64,000 nt of DNA from NCBI RefSeq assembly GCF_003428645.1, contig NZ_QVQH01000005.1, forward strand, positions 186,001 through 250,000, written 5' to 3'. Each line of letters starts with the position of its first letter. Position 1 is the stretch's first letter. The notes beneath the pieces were generated by a model, which did no database searches, was not told the DNA's origin, and saw nothing but the letters and a program-made list of their open reading frames with translations. Both the position numbers and the translations under genes were made by a program. Positions 39,157-48,994 of this stretch are shown one piece after another. The DNA is from Geodermatophilus marinus. Its GTDB lineage: Bacteria > Actinomycetota > Actinomycetes > Mycobacteriales > Geodermatophilaceae.

Positions 39157-40640
39157 GCGCCGTGCTCCCGGGTCCACTGCTGCACGAACGACCGCGCCGG
39201 CGGGGCGGGCAGGTCCCGGGTGCGGGTCCAGGCGCTGGCCGGCGGGGGCAGCGCGGCGGGCAGCGTGGGCCGGCCGCGGGCCAGGAACCGGCCCAGCCCG
39301 GCGGCGCGCTGGGCGGCCCGCCACAGCCGCGGGTGCGACATGACCCGGGCCAGGGCGCGGAAGGCGAGCGCCTCCGGGGTGGGGCGGCGCCTCTCCCGGG
39401 CGACGGCCTCGACGTGCTCGCCGCGCAGGTGCACCAGGATCGACGGGATGTCGATGGCCACCGGGCAGGCGTCGTAGCAGGCCCCGCACAGCGACGAGGC
39501 GTAGGGCAGCGAGGCGTTGTCCTCGACGCCGGTGAGCTGCGGGGACAGCACGGCGCCGATCGGGCCCGGGTAGACCGAGCCGTAGGCGTGCCCGCCGGTG
39601 CGCTCGTAGACGGGGCAGACGTTGAGGCAGGCCGAGCAGCGGATGCAGTGCAGCGCCTCCCGGCCCACCTCGTCGGCGAGCACCGCCGTCCGCCCGTTGT
39701 CGAGCAGCACGAGGTGGAACTCCTGCGGCCCGTCGCCGGGGGTGACCCCGGTCCACAGCGAGGTGTAGGGGTTCATCCGCTCGCCGGTGGAGGAGCGGGG
39801 CAGCAGCTGGAGGAAGACCTCCAGGTCGCGCCAGGTGGGGACGAGCTTCTCGATGCCCATCACGGTGATCAGGGTGTCGGGGAGGGTGAGGCACATCCGG
39901 CCGTTGCCCTCGCTCTCGACCACGGCGAGGGTGCCGGTCTCGGCGACGGCGAAGTTCGCGCCGCTGATCGCGACCTTCGCGCGCAGGAACCGCTCGCGCA
40001 GGTGGGCGCGGGCGGCCATGGCCAGCCGCCGGGGGTCGTCGGTGAGGTCGCCCGCGTCGCCCGGGCCGGCGAACTGCGGCATGGTCCGGGCGAAGACCTC
40101 CCGGATCTCCGCCCGGTTCCTGTGGATGGCCGGCACCAGGATGTGCGAGGGGGTGTCCTCGCCCAGCTGGACGATCAGCTCGGCGAGGTCGGTCTCGTGC
40201 GCGGTGACGCCGGCGGCCGCCAGGGCCTCGTTGAGGCCGATCTCCTGCGTGGCCATCGACTTGACCTTGACCACCTCGCCCGCGCCGGTGGCCCGCACCA
40301 GCCCGGTGACGACCGCGTTGGCCTCGGCGGCGTCGCGGGCCCAGTGCACCGTGCCCCCGCGCTCGGTGACCCGGGCCTCCAGCTCGAGCAGGTGCTCGTC
40401 GAGGCGGGCCAGGGTGGCCCGCTTGACGCCGGCGCCGGCCTGGCGCAGGGCCTCCCAGTCGGGCACCTCGCCGACGACGGCGGCCCGCTTGGCCCGGATG
40501 GTGGCGGTGGCGCGGCCGAGGTTGGCCCGCAGCTGACCGTCGCGCAGCGCATCGCGGGCGGCGGCCGGGAACGGCCGGTCCCCGCGCAGGTGCCCGACCC
40601 CCGCCGGGGCGGTGGGGAGCCCGAGGAAGACGGCGCTCAC
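39153..40640 (-). CDS. lutB: Lactate utilisation iron-sulfur protein LutB
   Basis: 495 residues. N-terminal LUD-type domain ([40 protein letters not shown]) followed by two [4Fe-4S] clusters: [15 protein letters not shown] and [15 protein letters not shown]. It carries electrons in the LutABC lactate dehydrogenase system. GTG start overlapping the lutA stop. The C-terminal 100 residues are a helical extension common in the family. Confidence 0.92.
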   Translation of the reverse strand: MSAVFLGLPTAPAGVGHLRGDRPFPAAARDALRDGQLRANLGRATATIRAKRAAVVGEVPDWEALRQAGAGVKRATLARLDEHLLELEARVTERGGTVHWARDAAEANAVVTGLVRATGAGEVVKVKSMATQEIGLNEALAAAGVTAHETDLAELIVQLGEDTPSHILVPAIHRNRAEIREVFARTMPQFAGPGDAGDLTDDPRRLAMAARAHLRERFLRAKVAISGANFAVAETGTLAVVESEGNGRMCLTLPDTLITVMGIEKLVPTWRDLEVFLQLLPRSSTGERMNPYTSLWTGVTPGDGPQEFHLVLLDNGRTAVLADEVGREALHCIRCSACLNVCPVYERTGGHAYGSVYPGPIGAVLSPQLTGVEDNASLPYASSLCGACYDACPVAIDIPSILVHLRGEHVEAVARERRRPTPEALAFRALARVMSHPRLWRAAQRAAGLGRFLARGRPTLPAALPPPASAWTRTRDLPAPPARSFVQQWTREHGA

Positions 40641-41425
40641 GCCGGCACCGCCGGCGCCGTGCCCTGGCCGGGCGAGACGGTGTCCCCGGTGGAGGCGAGG
40701 ATCTCGGCCAGGTGCACCGTGCGGGTGCCCGAGCGCAGCCGGGACAGCCCGCCGCCGATGTGCAGCAGGCAGGAGGCGTCCCCGGCGGTGCACACCTCGG
40801 CCCGGGTGGAGAGCACGTCGGCCATCTTGTCGGTGAGCATCGCCGTCGAGGTGTCGGCGTTCTTCACCGCGAAGGTCCCGCCGAAGCCGCAGCACTGCTC
40901 GGCGCGGGGCAGCTCGACCAGCTCCAGGCCCCGGACGGCGCGCAGCAGGCGCAGCGGCCGGTCGCCGACCCGCAGCAGCCGCAGCGAGTGGCAGGTCGGG
41001 TGGTAGGTGACCCGGTGCGGGTAGCAGGCCCCGACGTCGGTGACGCCGAGGACGTCGACCAGGAACTGCGACAGCTCGTACGTCCGCCCGGCCAGCGCCT
41101 CCGCTTCGGCGGCCAGGCCGTGCTCGCCGGCCCGGCGCAGCACCGCCGCCTGCTGGTGCCGGATCGAGGCCACGCACGACCCGGACGGCGCCACCACCGC
41201 CTCCACCCCCGCCCGCCGCGCTCCGGCGAAGGCGCGCACGTGGTTGGCCACCACCGGCACCGCCTCCCGCCGGTAGCCGGTGTTGACGTGCACCTGCCCG
41301 CAGCAGGCCTGCCCCGGGGGGACGACGACCTCGTGGCCCAGCCGCTCCAGCAGCCGCGCCGTGGCCATCGCCACCTGCGGCACCACCGTGTCCACCAGGC
41401 AGGTGGCGAACAGCGCGACCCTCAT
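40637..41425 (-). CDS. lutA: Lactate utilisation protein LutA (CCG domain)
   Basis: 262 residues with two CCG motifs, [17 protein letters not shown] and [15 protein letters not shown], which bind an unusual iron-sulfur cluster as in GlpC and heterodisulfide reductase. First gene of lutABC; the ATG has a strong GGGGAGGGGG site upstream. Pyruvate from lactate would meet pyruvate carboxylase in the cell. No lactate permease lies next to it; the divergent neighbour is an aldo/keto reductase. Confidence 0.92.
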   Translation of the reverse strand: MRVALFATCLVDTVVPQVAMATARLLERLGHEVVVPPGQACCGQVHVNTGYRREAVPVVANHVRAFAGARRAGVEAVVAPSGSCVASIRHQQAAVLRRAGEHGLAAEAEALAGRTYELSQFLVDVLGVTDVGACYPHRVTYHPTCHSLRLLRVGDRPLRLLRAVRGLELVELPRAEQCCGFGGTFAVKNADTSTAMLTDKMADVLSTRAEVCTAGDASCLLHIGGGLSRLRSGTRTVHLAEILASTGDTVSPGQGTAPAVPA

Positions 41426-41560
41426 CGGGCCCCCTCCCCGTCGGTCCCCGGCATCGTCGGCCATGGGTCGCGACCTGTCGAGGCGGCGCGGGGCGGGCCC
41501 GCCGGCGCGGGGACCCGGCCCGACCGGCGGCCGGGGGCGGCCGCCCCTAGCCTGGCGGGC

Positions 41561-42418
41561 ATGGTCCCCCGGATGCCGTTCGGCGCCACCGGTCACGAGT
41601 CCAGCCGCGTGGTGTTCGGCGCCGCGGCGCTGGCGTCGGTCGCCAAGGCCGACGCCGACCGCACGCTCGACGTGCTGCTCGAGCACGGCGTCAACCACAT
41701 CGACGTGGCGGCGAGCTACGGGGACGCCGAGCTGCGCATCGCCGGCTGGCTCCGGCGGCACCCCGGCACCTTCTTCCTCGCCACGAAGACGGGGGAGCGC
41801 GGCTACCGGGCCGCCCGGGAGGAGATCCGTCGGTCGCTGGACCGGCTCGGGGTCGACCGGGTGGACCTGCTGCAGCTGCACAACCTGGTCGACGTCATCG
41901 AGTGGGAGACCGCGCTGGGCGCCGGTGGCGCGCTCGAGGCGGCCGTGGAGGCGCGGGAGGAGGGGCTGGTCCGGTTCATCGGCGTCACCGGGCACGGGCT
42001 GTCGGTGCCGGAGGTGCACCGGCGCAGCCTCGAGCGGTTCCCGTTCGACTCGGTGCTGCTGCCCTACAACCACGTGCAGGTGCAGGACGAGCGCTACGCC
42101 GACCGCTTCGAGGCGCTCGCCGCGGTCTGCGCCGAGCGCGGGGTGGCGCTGCAGACCATCAAGAGCCTCGCCCGGCGCCGCTGGGACGGCCGCGCGGCCA
42201 CGGCGGCGACCTGGTACGAGCCGCTGCGCGAGCAGGCCGACGTCGACCTCGCCGTGCACTGGGTGCTGGGCCGCCCGGAGGCCTTCCTGCTCAGCACCGG
42301 GGACGTCGACCTCCTGCCCCGGCTGCTCGACGCGGCCGAGCGCTTCGAGCGGCGCCCCTCCGACGCGGAGATGGCCGCGCTCGCCGAGCGTCAGGAGGCC
42401 ACCCCCCTGTTCGTGTAG
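41561..42418 (+). CDS. Aldo/keto reductase
   Basis: 285 residues. TIM-barrel AKR features: the catalytic Asp and Tyr in [19 protein letters not shown], the lysine in [11 protein letters not shown] and [19 protein letters not shown]. The C-terminus [18 protein letters not shown] resembles the ferredoxin-like/AKR subgroup without its iron-sulfur tail. ATG at 41561; an internal ATG at 41573 is possible. Substrate unknown. Confidence 0.86.
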   Translation: MVPRMPFGATGHESSRVVFGAAALASVAKADADRTLDVLLEHGVNHIDVAASYGDAELRIAGWLRRHPGTFFLATKTGERGYRAAREEIRRSLDRLGVDRVDLLQLHNLVDVIEWETALGAGGALEAAVEAREEGLVRFIGVTGHGLSVPEVHRRSLERFPFDSVLLPYNHVQVQDERYADRFEALAAVCAERGVALQTIKSLARRRWDGRAATAATWYEPLREQADVDLAVHWVLGRPEAFLLSTGDVDLLPRLLDAAERFERRPSDAEMAALAERQEATPLFV

Positions 42419-42555
42419 CCGCGCGCCGGCCCCGGCGGTGGTCTGCGTTCGTCCAGGGCGGACACCCGGGCCCGGGCCGGGGCTCCCGCGCGGGCCCGCA
42501 GCCGGGCAGACTGCTGGCGGGACGAGGGGCCGCGCGGCCCCCCGGAGGAGGCGCG

Positions 42556-44100
42556 ATGGTCCGGGCGGCGGCCGGTCCGGGCGGCGGGCTGCGGATGGGG
42601 ACGCCGCGGGGCCGCTGGGTGCTGCTGACCACCGTGCTGGGCTCGAGCCTGGCGATGCTCGACGCGACGGTGGTCAACGTGGCCCTGGAGCGGATCGGCG
42701 AGGACCTGGACGCCGGGTTCTCCGGGCTGCAGTGGACCGTCAACGCCTACACCTTGACCCTGGCCTCGCTCATCCTGCTCGGCGGCTCGCTCGGCGACCG
42801 GCTGGGGCGCAAGCGGGTCTTCCTCGTCGGGGTCGTCTGGTTCGCCGGGGCCTCGCTGCTCTGCGGCCTGGCCCCGGACATCACGACGCTGATCGTGGCC
42901 CGGGCGCTGCAGGGTGTCGGGGGCGCGCTGCTGACCCCCGGCAGCCTGGCGATCATCTCGGCCTCGTTCCACGGGGCGGACCGGGCCGCCGCCGTCGGGG
43001 CCTGGTCGGGGCTGTCCGGGGTGGCCGGGGCCGTGGGCCCGTTCGTCGGCGGGTGGCTGGTCGAGTGGAGCTGGCGGGCGGTGTTCCTCGTCAACCTGCC
43101 GCTGGCGGCCGTCATCGTCGTCGTGGCCGTCCGGCACGTGCCCGAGTCCCGTGACCCGGAGGCCGCCGGGAAGCTGGACTGGGCCGGGACGGCCCTGGTC
43201 GCCGTCGGCCTCGGCGCCCTCACCTTCGGGCTGACCGCGGCGGGGGAGGGCGGCTCCGGCTACCTGCTGTGGATCGCGCTCGGGCTGGTCGCGCTCGCCG
43301 CGTTCGCGCTGGTCCAGCGGCGCGCGGCGGCCCCGCTGGTGCCGCCGCAGCTGTTCGCCAACCCGCAGTTCACCGCCGCCAACGGCGTGACGCTGCTGGT
43401 GTACGCCGCGCTCGGGGCGGTCTTCGTCCTGCTCGTGCTGGACCTGCAGGTGGTCGCCGGGTTCTCCCCGCTGGTGGCCGGGACGGCGCTGCTGCCGGTC
43501 ACCGTGCTCATGCTGCTGTTCTCGGCGCGCGCGGGCGCCCTGGCGCAGCGGATCGGCCCGCGGGCCCTGCTGACGGCCGGGCCGCTGGTCGCCGCCGTCG
43601 GGGTGCTGCTGATGGCGCGCATCGACGACGACGCGGACTACCTCACCGAGGTGCTGCCCGCGGCGGTGCTCTTCGGCGCCGGGCTGACGCTCCTGGTCGC
43701 CCCGCTGACCGCCACCGTGCTCGACTCCGCGTCCGACCGCTACGCCGGGATCGCCTCGGGGGTCAACAACGCCGTCGCCCGGGCCGCCTCCCTGCTCGCC
43801 GTCGCCGTGGTGCCGGTCGCGGCCGGGATCGGTGGTGACGACTACACCGACCCGGACCTCTTCGCCGCCGGCTTCCGGACGGCGATGCTCATCTGCGCCG
43901 GGCTGCTGGTGGGCGGCGCGGTCGTCGCGCTGGTCTGGGTCCGGCGCCCGCTGGCCGCGGCGGGGCCCGCGGAGGGTGCGGCCGCCGGGGAGGAGCCGGG
44001 CCCGGAGGAGCGGCTGCACCTCGAGGAGTGCATGCACTGCGGGGTCACCGGGCCCCAGCTGTACCCGGTCGAGGCCACCACGCGGGAAGGGACCCGATGA
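42556..44100 (+). CDS. DHA2-family MFS exporter (EmrB/QacA-like)
   Basis: 514 residues and about 14 membrane segments. Motif D1 (SLAMLDATVVNVALERIG), motif A (GGSLGDRLGRKRVFLVG) and motif C (SGVAGAVGPFVGGWLVEW) place it in the 14-TMS drug:H+ antiporter group. The cytosolic C-terminus is unusual: an acidic stretch then HLEECMHCGVTGPQLYPVE, a CxxC pair that could bind metal. The stop overlaps the start of the NhaA fusion (ATGA), suggesting joint synthesis of two proton-coupled exporters. Confidence 0.88.
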   Translation: MVRAAAGPGGGLRMGTPRGRWVLLTTVLGSSLAMLDATVVNVALERIGEDLDAGFSGLQWTVNAYTLTLASLILLGGSLGDRLGRKRVFLVGVVWFAGASLLCGLAPDITTLIVARALQGVGGALLTPGSLAIISASFHGADRAAAVGAWSGLSGVAGAVGPFVGGWLVEWSWRAVFLVNLPLAAVIVVVAVRHVPESRDPEAAGKLDWAGTALVAVGLGALTFGLTAAGEGGSGYLLWIALGLVALAAFALVQRRAAAPLVPPQLFANPQFTAANGVTLLVYAALGAVFVLLVLDLQVVAGFSPLVAGTALLPVTVLMLLFSARAGALAQRIGPRALLTAGPLVAAVGVLLMARIDDDADYLTEVLPAAVLFGAGLTLLVAPLTATVLDSASDRYAGIASGVNNAVARAASLLAVAVVPVAAGIGGDDYTDPDLFAAGFRTAMLICAGLLVGGAVVALVWVRRPLAAAGPAEGAAAGEEPGPEERLHLEECMHCGVTGPQLYPVEATTREGTR

Positions 44101-46733
44101 CGGCCACCGCCACCGGCCGGTCCGCCCTCGGCGGCTCGGGCCTGCTCGCCCGCGTCGCGCCGTTGCGCCGGCGGCTGCGCACCGAGGCCGGCGGCGCCGG
44201 CCTGCTGCTGCTCGCGACCGTCGTGGCGGTGCTGTGGGCCAACTCGCCGTTCGGCGACAGCTACGACGACTTCTGGCACACCGAGCTCGCCGTCCGCGTG
44301 GGCGGCGCCGAGCTGTCGCTGGACCTGCAGCACTGGGTCAACGACGGCCTGATGGTGTTCTTCTTCTTCGTCGTCGGGCTGGAGATCAAGCGCGAGCTCG
44401 TCATGGGGGAGCTCACCGACCGGCGGCGGGCCGCGGTGCCCGCGGTGGCCGCGGTGGCCGGGCTCGTCGTGCCGGCGCTGGTCTACGTCGCCTTCACCCT
44501 CGGGGACGAGGCGGTCACCGCGTGGGGGGTGGTCATCTCCACCGACACCGCGTTCCTGCTGGGCGTGCTGGCCCTCGTCGGCCCGGCGTGCCCGGCCCAG
44601 CTGCGGGTGTTCCTGCTGACCCTCGCCATCGCCGACGACGTCGGGGCGCTGAGCGTGATCGCGCTGTTCTACACCGAGGACCTCGAGCTCGTGCCGCTCG
44701 CGCTGGCCGTCGCCGGCCTGGCGCTCATGGTGGGGCTGCGGTACCTGCGGGTCTGGCGCGGGCCGGCCTACCTCGTCCTCGGGGTGGCCGTGTGGGTGTT
44801 CATGTACCTCTCCGGCGTACACCCCACCCTCGCCGGGGTGGTCATCGCGCTGTTCACCCCCGCCTACCCCGCCCGCCGCGACGAGGTGGCGGCCGCCGCC
44901 CGGCTCACCCGCGCCTACCAGCAGTCGCCCAACCCCGAGTACGCGCGGCTGGCCCGGCTGTCGATCGACCGATCGGTGTCGGCGAGCGAGCGGCTGCAGC
45001 AGCTGTGGCAGCCGTGGAGCAGCTTCGTCATCGTCCCGGTGTTCGCCCTGGCCAACGCCGGGGTGAGCCTGTCGGCCGAGACCCTGTCCGAGGCGGCGAC
45101 CTCGCCGATCACCCTCGGCGTGGTCGCCGGGCTGGTGCTGGGCAAGCTGCTCGGCATCCTGCTCGGCACCGGCCTGGCCGTGCGGCTGCGGATGGGGGAG
45201 CTCGCCCCCGGGCTCGGCGCCTTCCAGGTCGCCGGCGGCGCCGCGCTGTCGGGCATCGGCTTCACCATCTCGCTGTTCATCGTCGACCTCGCCTTCACCG
45301 ACGAGGCGCGGGCCGACCAGGCGCGGGTCGGCGTCCTCGCCGCCTCGCTGCTCGCCGCGCTGCTGGGCTGGGCGCTGTTCCGGCTCGGCGACCGGCGCCG
45401 ACCCGACGGCGCCGGGGGGCGCCCGGTGCTGCTCGACCCGCCGGTCGACCCGACCCGGGACCACGTCCGCGGCCCGGTCGACGCGCCCCTCACCCTGGTC
45501 GAGTACGGCGACTTCGAGTGCCCGTTCTGCGGCCGGGCCACCGGCACGGTCGAGGAGCTCCTCGGGCGCTTCGGCCCCCGGCTGCGCTACGTCTTCCGGC
45601 ACGTCCCGCTGGTCGACGTCCACCCGCACGCGCAGCTGGCCGCGGAGGCCGCCGAGGCCGCGGCGGCGCAGGGCCGGTTCTGGGAGATGCACGACCGGCT
45701 CTTCGCCGAGCAGGACCGCCTCACCGCCCCCGACCTGCTGCAGCACGCCGCCGCGCTCGGGCTGGACGTGCAGCGCTTCGCCCACGACCTCGGCTCCGGC
45801 CGCTACGCCCGCCGGGTGGAGGAGGACGTCGAGTCCGCCGAGGGCAGCGGCGTCGAGGGGACGCCGACCTTCTTCGTCGGCGGGCGGCGGCACACCGGTC
45901 CGCACGACACCGAGTCGCTGGCCGCCGCCCTGCTGGCCACCCCCGAGGCCGCCGCCCTCCCGCCGGCCGAGCGGGCCGCCGCCGACCCGCGGGTGCTGCC
46001 GGCCATCGGCCCGCGCCGCGAGGCGGTGCCGCCGCCCCGCGCGGAGGGGGAGGCGGTCCCTCCGGTCGCCCTCGACCTGCCCGAGAGCCCCGACCGGGAC
46101 GGCGCCTTCCCCCGGCTGGACGACGACCAGCTCGCGCTGCTCGCCCGGTACGGCACCCGCCGGGAGACCGAGCCCGGGGACACCCTCTTCCGCGCCGGCG
46201 ACCCCGGCTACGAGTTCCAGGTCGTGCTCTCCGGCGCGGTCGCCGTCGTGGAGGACCTCGGCCGGCCGGGTCAGCGGGTCGTCTCCGTGCACGGGCCCCG
46301 CCGCTTCCTCGGCGAGCTGGACCTCTTCAGCGACGACCCGGTGTCCCTCACGGCGCTGGTGCTCCGCGGCGGCGCGGCCATCGCCGTCCCCGACGACCGG
46401 ATGCGCGAGGTCTTCGCCGCCGACCCGGCGCTCAAGGAGCTGGTGCTGCGGGCCTTCCTGGTCCGCCGCTCGCGGCTGCTGGAGCTGGCCGCCGACCTGC
46501 GCATCGTCGGCCGGGCCGGGACGGCCGACACCGAGCGGCTCCGGGAGTTCGCCCGCGCCCGGCGGCTGCCGACGGCGTTCGTCGAGCTCGACGGCTCGCC
46601 CGAGCACGCCGACCTGCTCGCCGAGCTCGGGGTCACCGAGGCCGACCTGCCGGTGGTGGTGTGGCGCCGGGGCCGGGTGCTGCGCAACCCCAGCGACGCG
46701 GAGGTGGCCGCGGCGGTCGAGGCGGGGGACTGA
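44097..46733 (+). CDS. nhaA: NhaA Na+/H+ antiporter fused to DsbA-like, cyclic-nucleotide-binding and thioredoxin-like domains
   Basis: 878 residues. Residues 1-430 are NhaA: Asp150 in STDTAFLLG, the Asp180-Asp181 pair in AIADDVGA and Lys350 in LGKLLGI match the ion-binding residues of E. coli NhaA. Residues 450-620 are a DsbA/thioredoxin-like domain with CPFC at 475-478 and the cis-proline GTPTFF at about 590. Residues 670-795 are a CRP-type cyclic-nucleotide-binding fold (LARYGTRRETEPGDTLFRAGDPG, FLGELDLFSD). Residues 800-875 resemble the thioredoxin/glutaredoxin-fold module seen behind such domains in some flavin reductases, but without cysteines. The NhaA C-terminus faces the cytoplasm, so the added domains would too. 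The NhaA-DsbA fusion is known in actinobacteria; the two further domains I do not recognise as standard. Confidence 0.92.
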   Translation: MTATATGRSALGGSGLLARVAPLRRRLRTEAGGAGLLLLATVVAVLWANSPFGDSYDDFWHTELAVRVGGAELSLDLQHWVNDGLMVFFFFVVGLEIKRELVMGELTDRRRAAVPAVAAVAGLVVPALVYVAFTLGDEAVTAWGVVISTDTAFLLGVLALVGPACPAQLRVFLLTLAIADDVGALSVIALFYTEDLELVPLALAVAGLALMVGLRYLRVWRGPAYLVLGVAVWVFMYLSGVHPTLAGVVIALFTPAYPARRDEVAAAARLTRAYQQSPNPEYARLARLSIDRSVSASERLQQLWQPWSSFVIVPVFALANAGVSLSAETLSEAATSPITLGVVAGLVLGKLLGILLGTGLAVRLRMGELAPGLGAFQVAGGAALSGIGFTISLFIVDLAFTDEARADQARVGVLAASLLAALLGWALFRLGDRRRPDGAGGRPVLLDPPVDPTRDHVRGPVDAPLTLVEYGDFECPFCGRATGTVEELLGRFGPRLRYVFRHVPLVDVHPHAQLAAEAAEAAAAQGRFWEMHDRLFAEQDRLTAPDLLQHAAALGLDVQRFAHDLGSGRYARRVEEDVESAEGSGVEGTPTFFVGGRRHTGPHDTESLAAALLATPEAAALPPAERAAADPRVLPAIGPRREAVPPPRAEGEAVPPVALDLPESPDRDGAFPRLDDDQLALLARYGTRRETEPGDTLFRAGDPGYEFQVVLSGAVAVVEDLGRPGQRVVSVHGPRRFLGELDLFSDDPVSLTALVLRGGAAIAVPDDRMREVFAADPALKELVLRAFLVRRSRLLELAADLRIVGRAGTADTERLREFARARRLPTAFVELDGSPEHADLLAELGVTEADLPVVVWRRGRVLRNPSDAEVAAAVEAGD

Positions 46734-46766
46734 ACCCGGCTCAGCCCGGCCCGGTGCGCCGGCTGA

Positions 46767-47072
46767 TCAGTCGGCGGGCGGCAGGACCCGGGGGACGAAC
46801 ACCTCGTCGACCGGGCGGGGACCGACGTACTGCCGGCAGGTGCAGGCCACCCAGGTGTGCCCGGCCCAGCGCCCGCGCTTGTCGTAGCTGTCACGGCGCA
46901 GCTCGGCGTAGCAGGTGTTGCTCTCGCGGTCGTGCTGGGAGAGGGGGTGCCCGCAGCCGCAGATCGGCGTCAGCTGCGGGGGAGGGGCGGGGGGCCGTCG
47001 CCGTCCCACGCGCCCGGCCGCGAAGCCCGCGGCGAGCAGCGCCGCGCCGACGAGCAGGCTGACTGGTTCCAC
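46767..47072 (-). CDS. Small membrane-anchored protein with a Cys/His cluster
   Basis: 101 residues. An N-terminal membrane helix (VSLLVGAALLAAGFAAGRVG) is followed by a basic stretch and a likely zinc site: CGCGHPLSQHD, TCYAE and CTCRQY. The pattern resembles small actinobacterial proteins of unknown function. GTG start at 47072 with a strong GGGAGGG site. Ends 33 bases from the convergent NhaA fusion gene. Confidence 0.7.
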   Translation of the reverse strand: MEPVSLLVGAALLAAGFAAGRVGRRRPPAPPPQLTPICGCGHPLSQHDRESNTCYAELRRDSYDKRGRWAGHTWVACTCRQYVGPRPVDEVFVPRVLPPAD

Positions 47073-47139
47073 CGCTGTCCCTCCCGGTCCGTGCACCCAG
47101 AACGGTAGCGCGGACCGGGAGGGGGCGGCGGCGCCCCGC

Positions 47140-47265
47140 TCAGCCCTGGCCGCGTCCGGTGACGGCGTCGCGCATGCGGTCGAACAGGCCGGCGGCGGGC
47201 CCGGTGGCCGACCGGGCGCCCTTCTCGTCGGGACCGAGCCTCGTCGTGCTCGGCCTCCTCGGCAC
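47140..47265 (-). CDS. Possible small ORF, 41 residues
   Basis: A GTG at 47265 with a repeated GGAGGAGG site directly upstream opens a 41-residue frame ending GLFDRMRDAVTGRGQG. The basic amphipathic end suggests a real peptide or the tail of a decayed gene. Two other frames overlap, so this is a weak call. Confidence 0.3.
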   Translation of the reverse strand: MPRRPSTTRLGPDEKGARSATGPAAGLFDRMRDAVTGRGQG

Positions 47266-47439
47266 CGACCTCCTCCTGCACCCCTCGGCTCGGGTGCCGC
47301 CCGCGGGTCGCGCCGTCCCCCACCCATCCCCGGCGAGGGGCCTGCGCACACATCCGGCCCGGTTCGATCCGCATCCCCGCCCGCAGCCGTTTGCCCCGCT
47401 GCGCACCGGGCAGGAGACCAGGGTCACAGGAGGTGGACA

Positions 47440-47700
47440 GTGCAGTCCTACGCCGTGGGGTTCGCCCGCCCGGACAGGTGGTCCAGGGGCGATCCCCGGA
47501 GGAACGACCGGCCGTGGCACGCCGTCGAGGCGCACCGACCGAGCGACGAGCTCGACGGGGAGGTCGAGCTGGCCGTCTGCGGGGCGATCGTGCAGGTCTG
47601 GGGGTCCCAGCGCTGGGACCGCATCGGTGCGGGGACCAGCGCCTGCCCCGAGTGCTGGGAGCGCACCGGCGTGGTCCGCGAGCTCAGCCGGGCCGGCTGA
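47440..47700 (+). CDS. Small Cys-containing protein, 86 residues
   Basis: Contains a single CG at ELAVCGAIVQVWG and a CPECWERTG pair, a likely zinc-binding treble. Start GTG at 47440 has a textbook AGGAGGT upstream. Similar short proteins occur widely in actinobacteria without an assigned role. It stands alone, convergent with the acyl-CoA dehydrogenase gene. Confidence 0.65.
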   Translation: MQSYAVGFARPDRWSRGDPRRNDRPWHAVEAHRPSDELDGEVELAVCGAIVQVWGSQRWDRIGAGTSACPECWERTGVVRELSRAG

Positions 47701-47714
47701 GCCGCCGCCCGCCG

Positions 47715-48899
47715 TCAGCCGGCGGGACGCCGGCCCGAGATCGCCGACAACCCGGTGATCTCGCGGCCCACGATCAGCGCCTGCACCGAGTCGGTGCCCT
47801 CGAACGTGTAGATGGCCTCGATGTCGGCGTGGTGGCGGGCCACGTGGTGCTCCAGCAGGATGCCGTCGCCGCCGAGGACGTCGCGGGCGTCGGCCACGAC
47901 GGCGCGCGCCCGGGCGGCGCAGTGCCGCTTGGCCAGGGAGGCCATCGCGGGGGTCATCCGCCCGGCGTCGGCGAGCGTCGACAGCCGCCAGCACATGAGC
48001 TGCATGGTGGTGATGTCGGCCAGCATCCGGGCCAGCTTCTCCTGGACCAGCTGGTAGCCGGCGATCGGCTGGCCGAACTGCTCGCGGTGCAGCGCGTGCG
48101 CCAGCGCCAGCTCGTAGGAGGCCGTGGCCAGCCCGAGCGCGCGCCAGGCGACGGTGTAGCGGGTGCGGTCGAGCACCTGGGACACGTCCTTGAACGACCT
48201 GCAGTTCGCCAGCCGGTTCTCCACCGGCACCCGCACCCCGTCGAGGGTCAGCTCGGCCTGCCACACGGCCCGCAGGGCGGTCTTGCCCGTCATCACGGTC
48301 GCCGAGAAGCCCGGCGTCCCCTTCTCGACGACGTAGCCGCCGACCGCGCCGTCCTCACCCCGGGCCCAGATGATCACCAGGTCGGCGATCGACCCGTTGC
48401 CGATCCACTTCTTCCGCCCGTCCAGGACGTAGTGGTCGCCGTCCCGCCGGGCCGAGGTCTCCAGCGCGACGGCGTCGGAGCCGTGCTGCGGCTCGGTGAG
48501 GCCGAAGGCCCCGATCAGCTCCATGCGGGCCATGGCCGGCAGCCACCGCTCGCGCTGCTCCTCGTCGCCGAGGAGCGCGATCGACTGCATGGCGAGGAAG
48601 CTGTGCACCCCGTTGAACGTGCCGATGCTGCCGTCGGCGCGGGCCAGCTCGGCGGCCACCAGCCCGGCGGCCACGGCGCTCATGCCCGGGGAGCCGTAGC
48701 CCCGGACCGTGCCGCCGGCGATGCCGAGCTCGGCGAACCGGGGCACCAGGTCGACGGGGAACTCCGCCCGTTCCCACCAGTCGTTGACGTACGGCGTCAC
48801 CTCCCGCGCGCAGAAGGCGCGGACCCGGTCGCGGATCCCTACCTCCTCCGGGGAGAGGAGGTCCTCCAGGGCGTAGAAGTCCGGGCTCGGCTCGCTCAC
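47715..48899 (-). CDS. Acyl-CoA dehydrogenase (glutaryl-CoA dehydrogenase-like)
   Basis: 394 residues. FAD/substrate motifs FGLTEPQHGSDAVALETSA and KKWIGNGSIADLVIIWARG, and the C-terminal YTFEGTDSVQALIVGREITG with the catalytic Glu in the position used by glutaryl-, isovaleryl- and short-chain dehydrogenases. Closest resemblance is to the glutaryl-CoA dehydrogenase group. GTG start; soluble. No electron-transfer-flavoprotein genes nearby. Confidence 0.88.
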   Translation of the reverse strand: MSEPSPDFYALEDLLSPEEVGIRDRVRAFCAREVTPYVNDWWERAEFPVDLVPRFAELGIAGGTVRGYGSPGMSAVAAGLVAAELARADGSIGTFNGVHSFLAMQSIALLGDEEQRERWLPAMARMELIGAFGLTEPQHGSDAVALETSARRDGDHYVLDGRKKWIGNGSIADLVIIWARGEDGAVGGYVVEKGTPGFSATVMTGKTALRAVWQAELTLDGVRVPVENRLANCRSFKDVSQVLDRTRYTVAWRALGLATASYELALAHALHREQFGQPIAGYQLVQEKLARMLADITTMQLMCWRLSTLADAGRMTPAMASLAKRHCAARARAVVADARDVLGGDGILLEHHVARHHADIEAIYTFEGTDSVQALIVGREITGLSAISGRRPAG

Positions 48900-48994
48900 G
48901 CGACCGACGCTACGGCCGGGCGCCCCCCGCCGCCCGTCGCAGCGGCCGGTCGGCCCCCGGAGGCGGTAGCGTCCCCCGGTCGCCGTCCGAGGGG

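Noticed and set aside
47361..47370. GGTTCGATCC, like a tRNA T-loop
   Set aside because: The flanking bases do not form a T-stem and no acceptor, D or anticodon arms are found.
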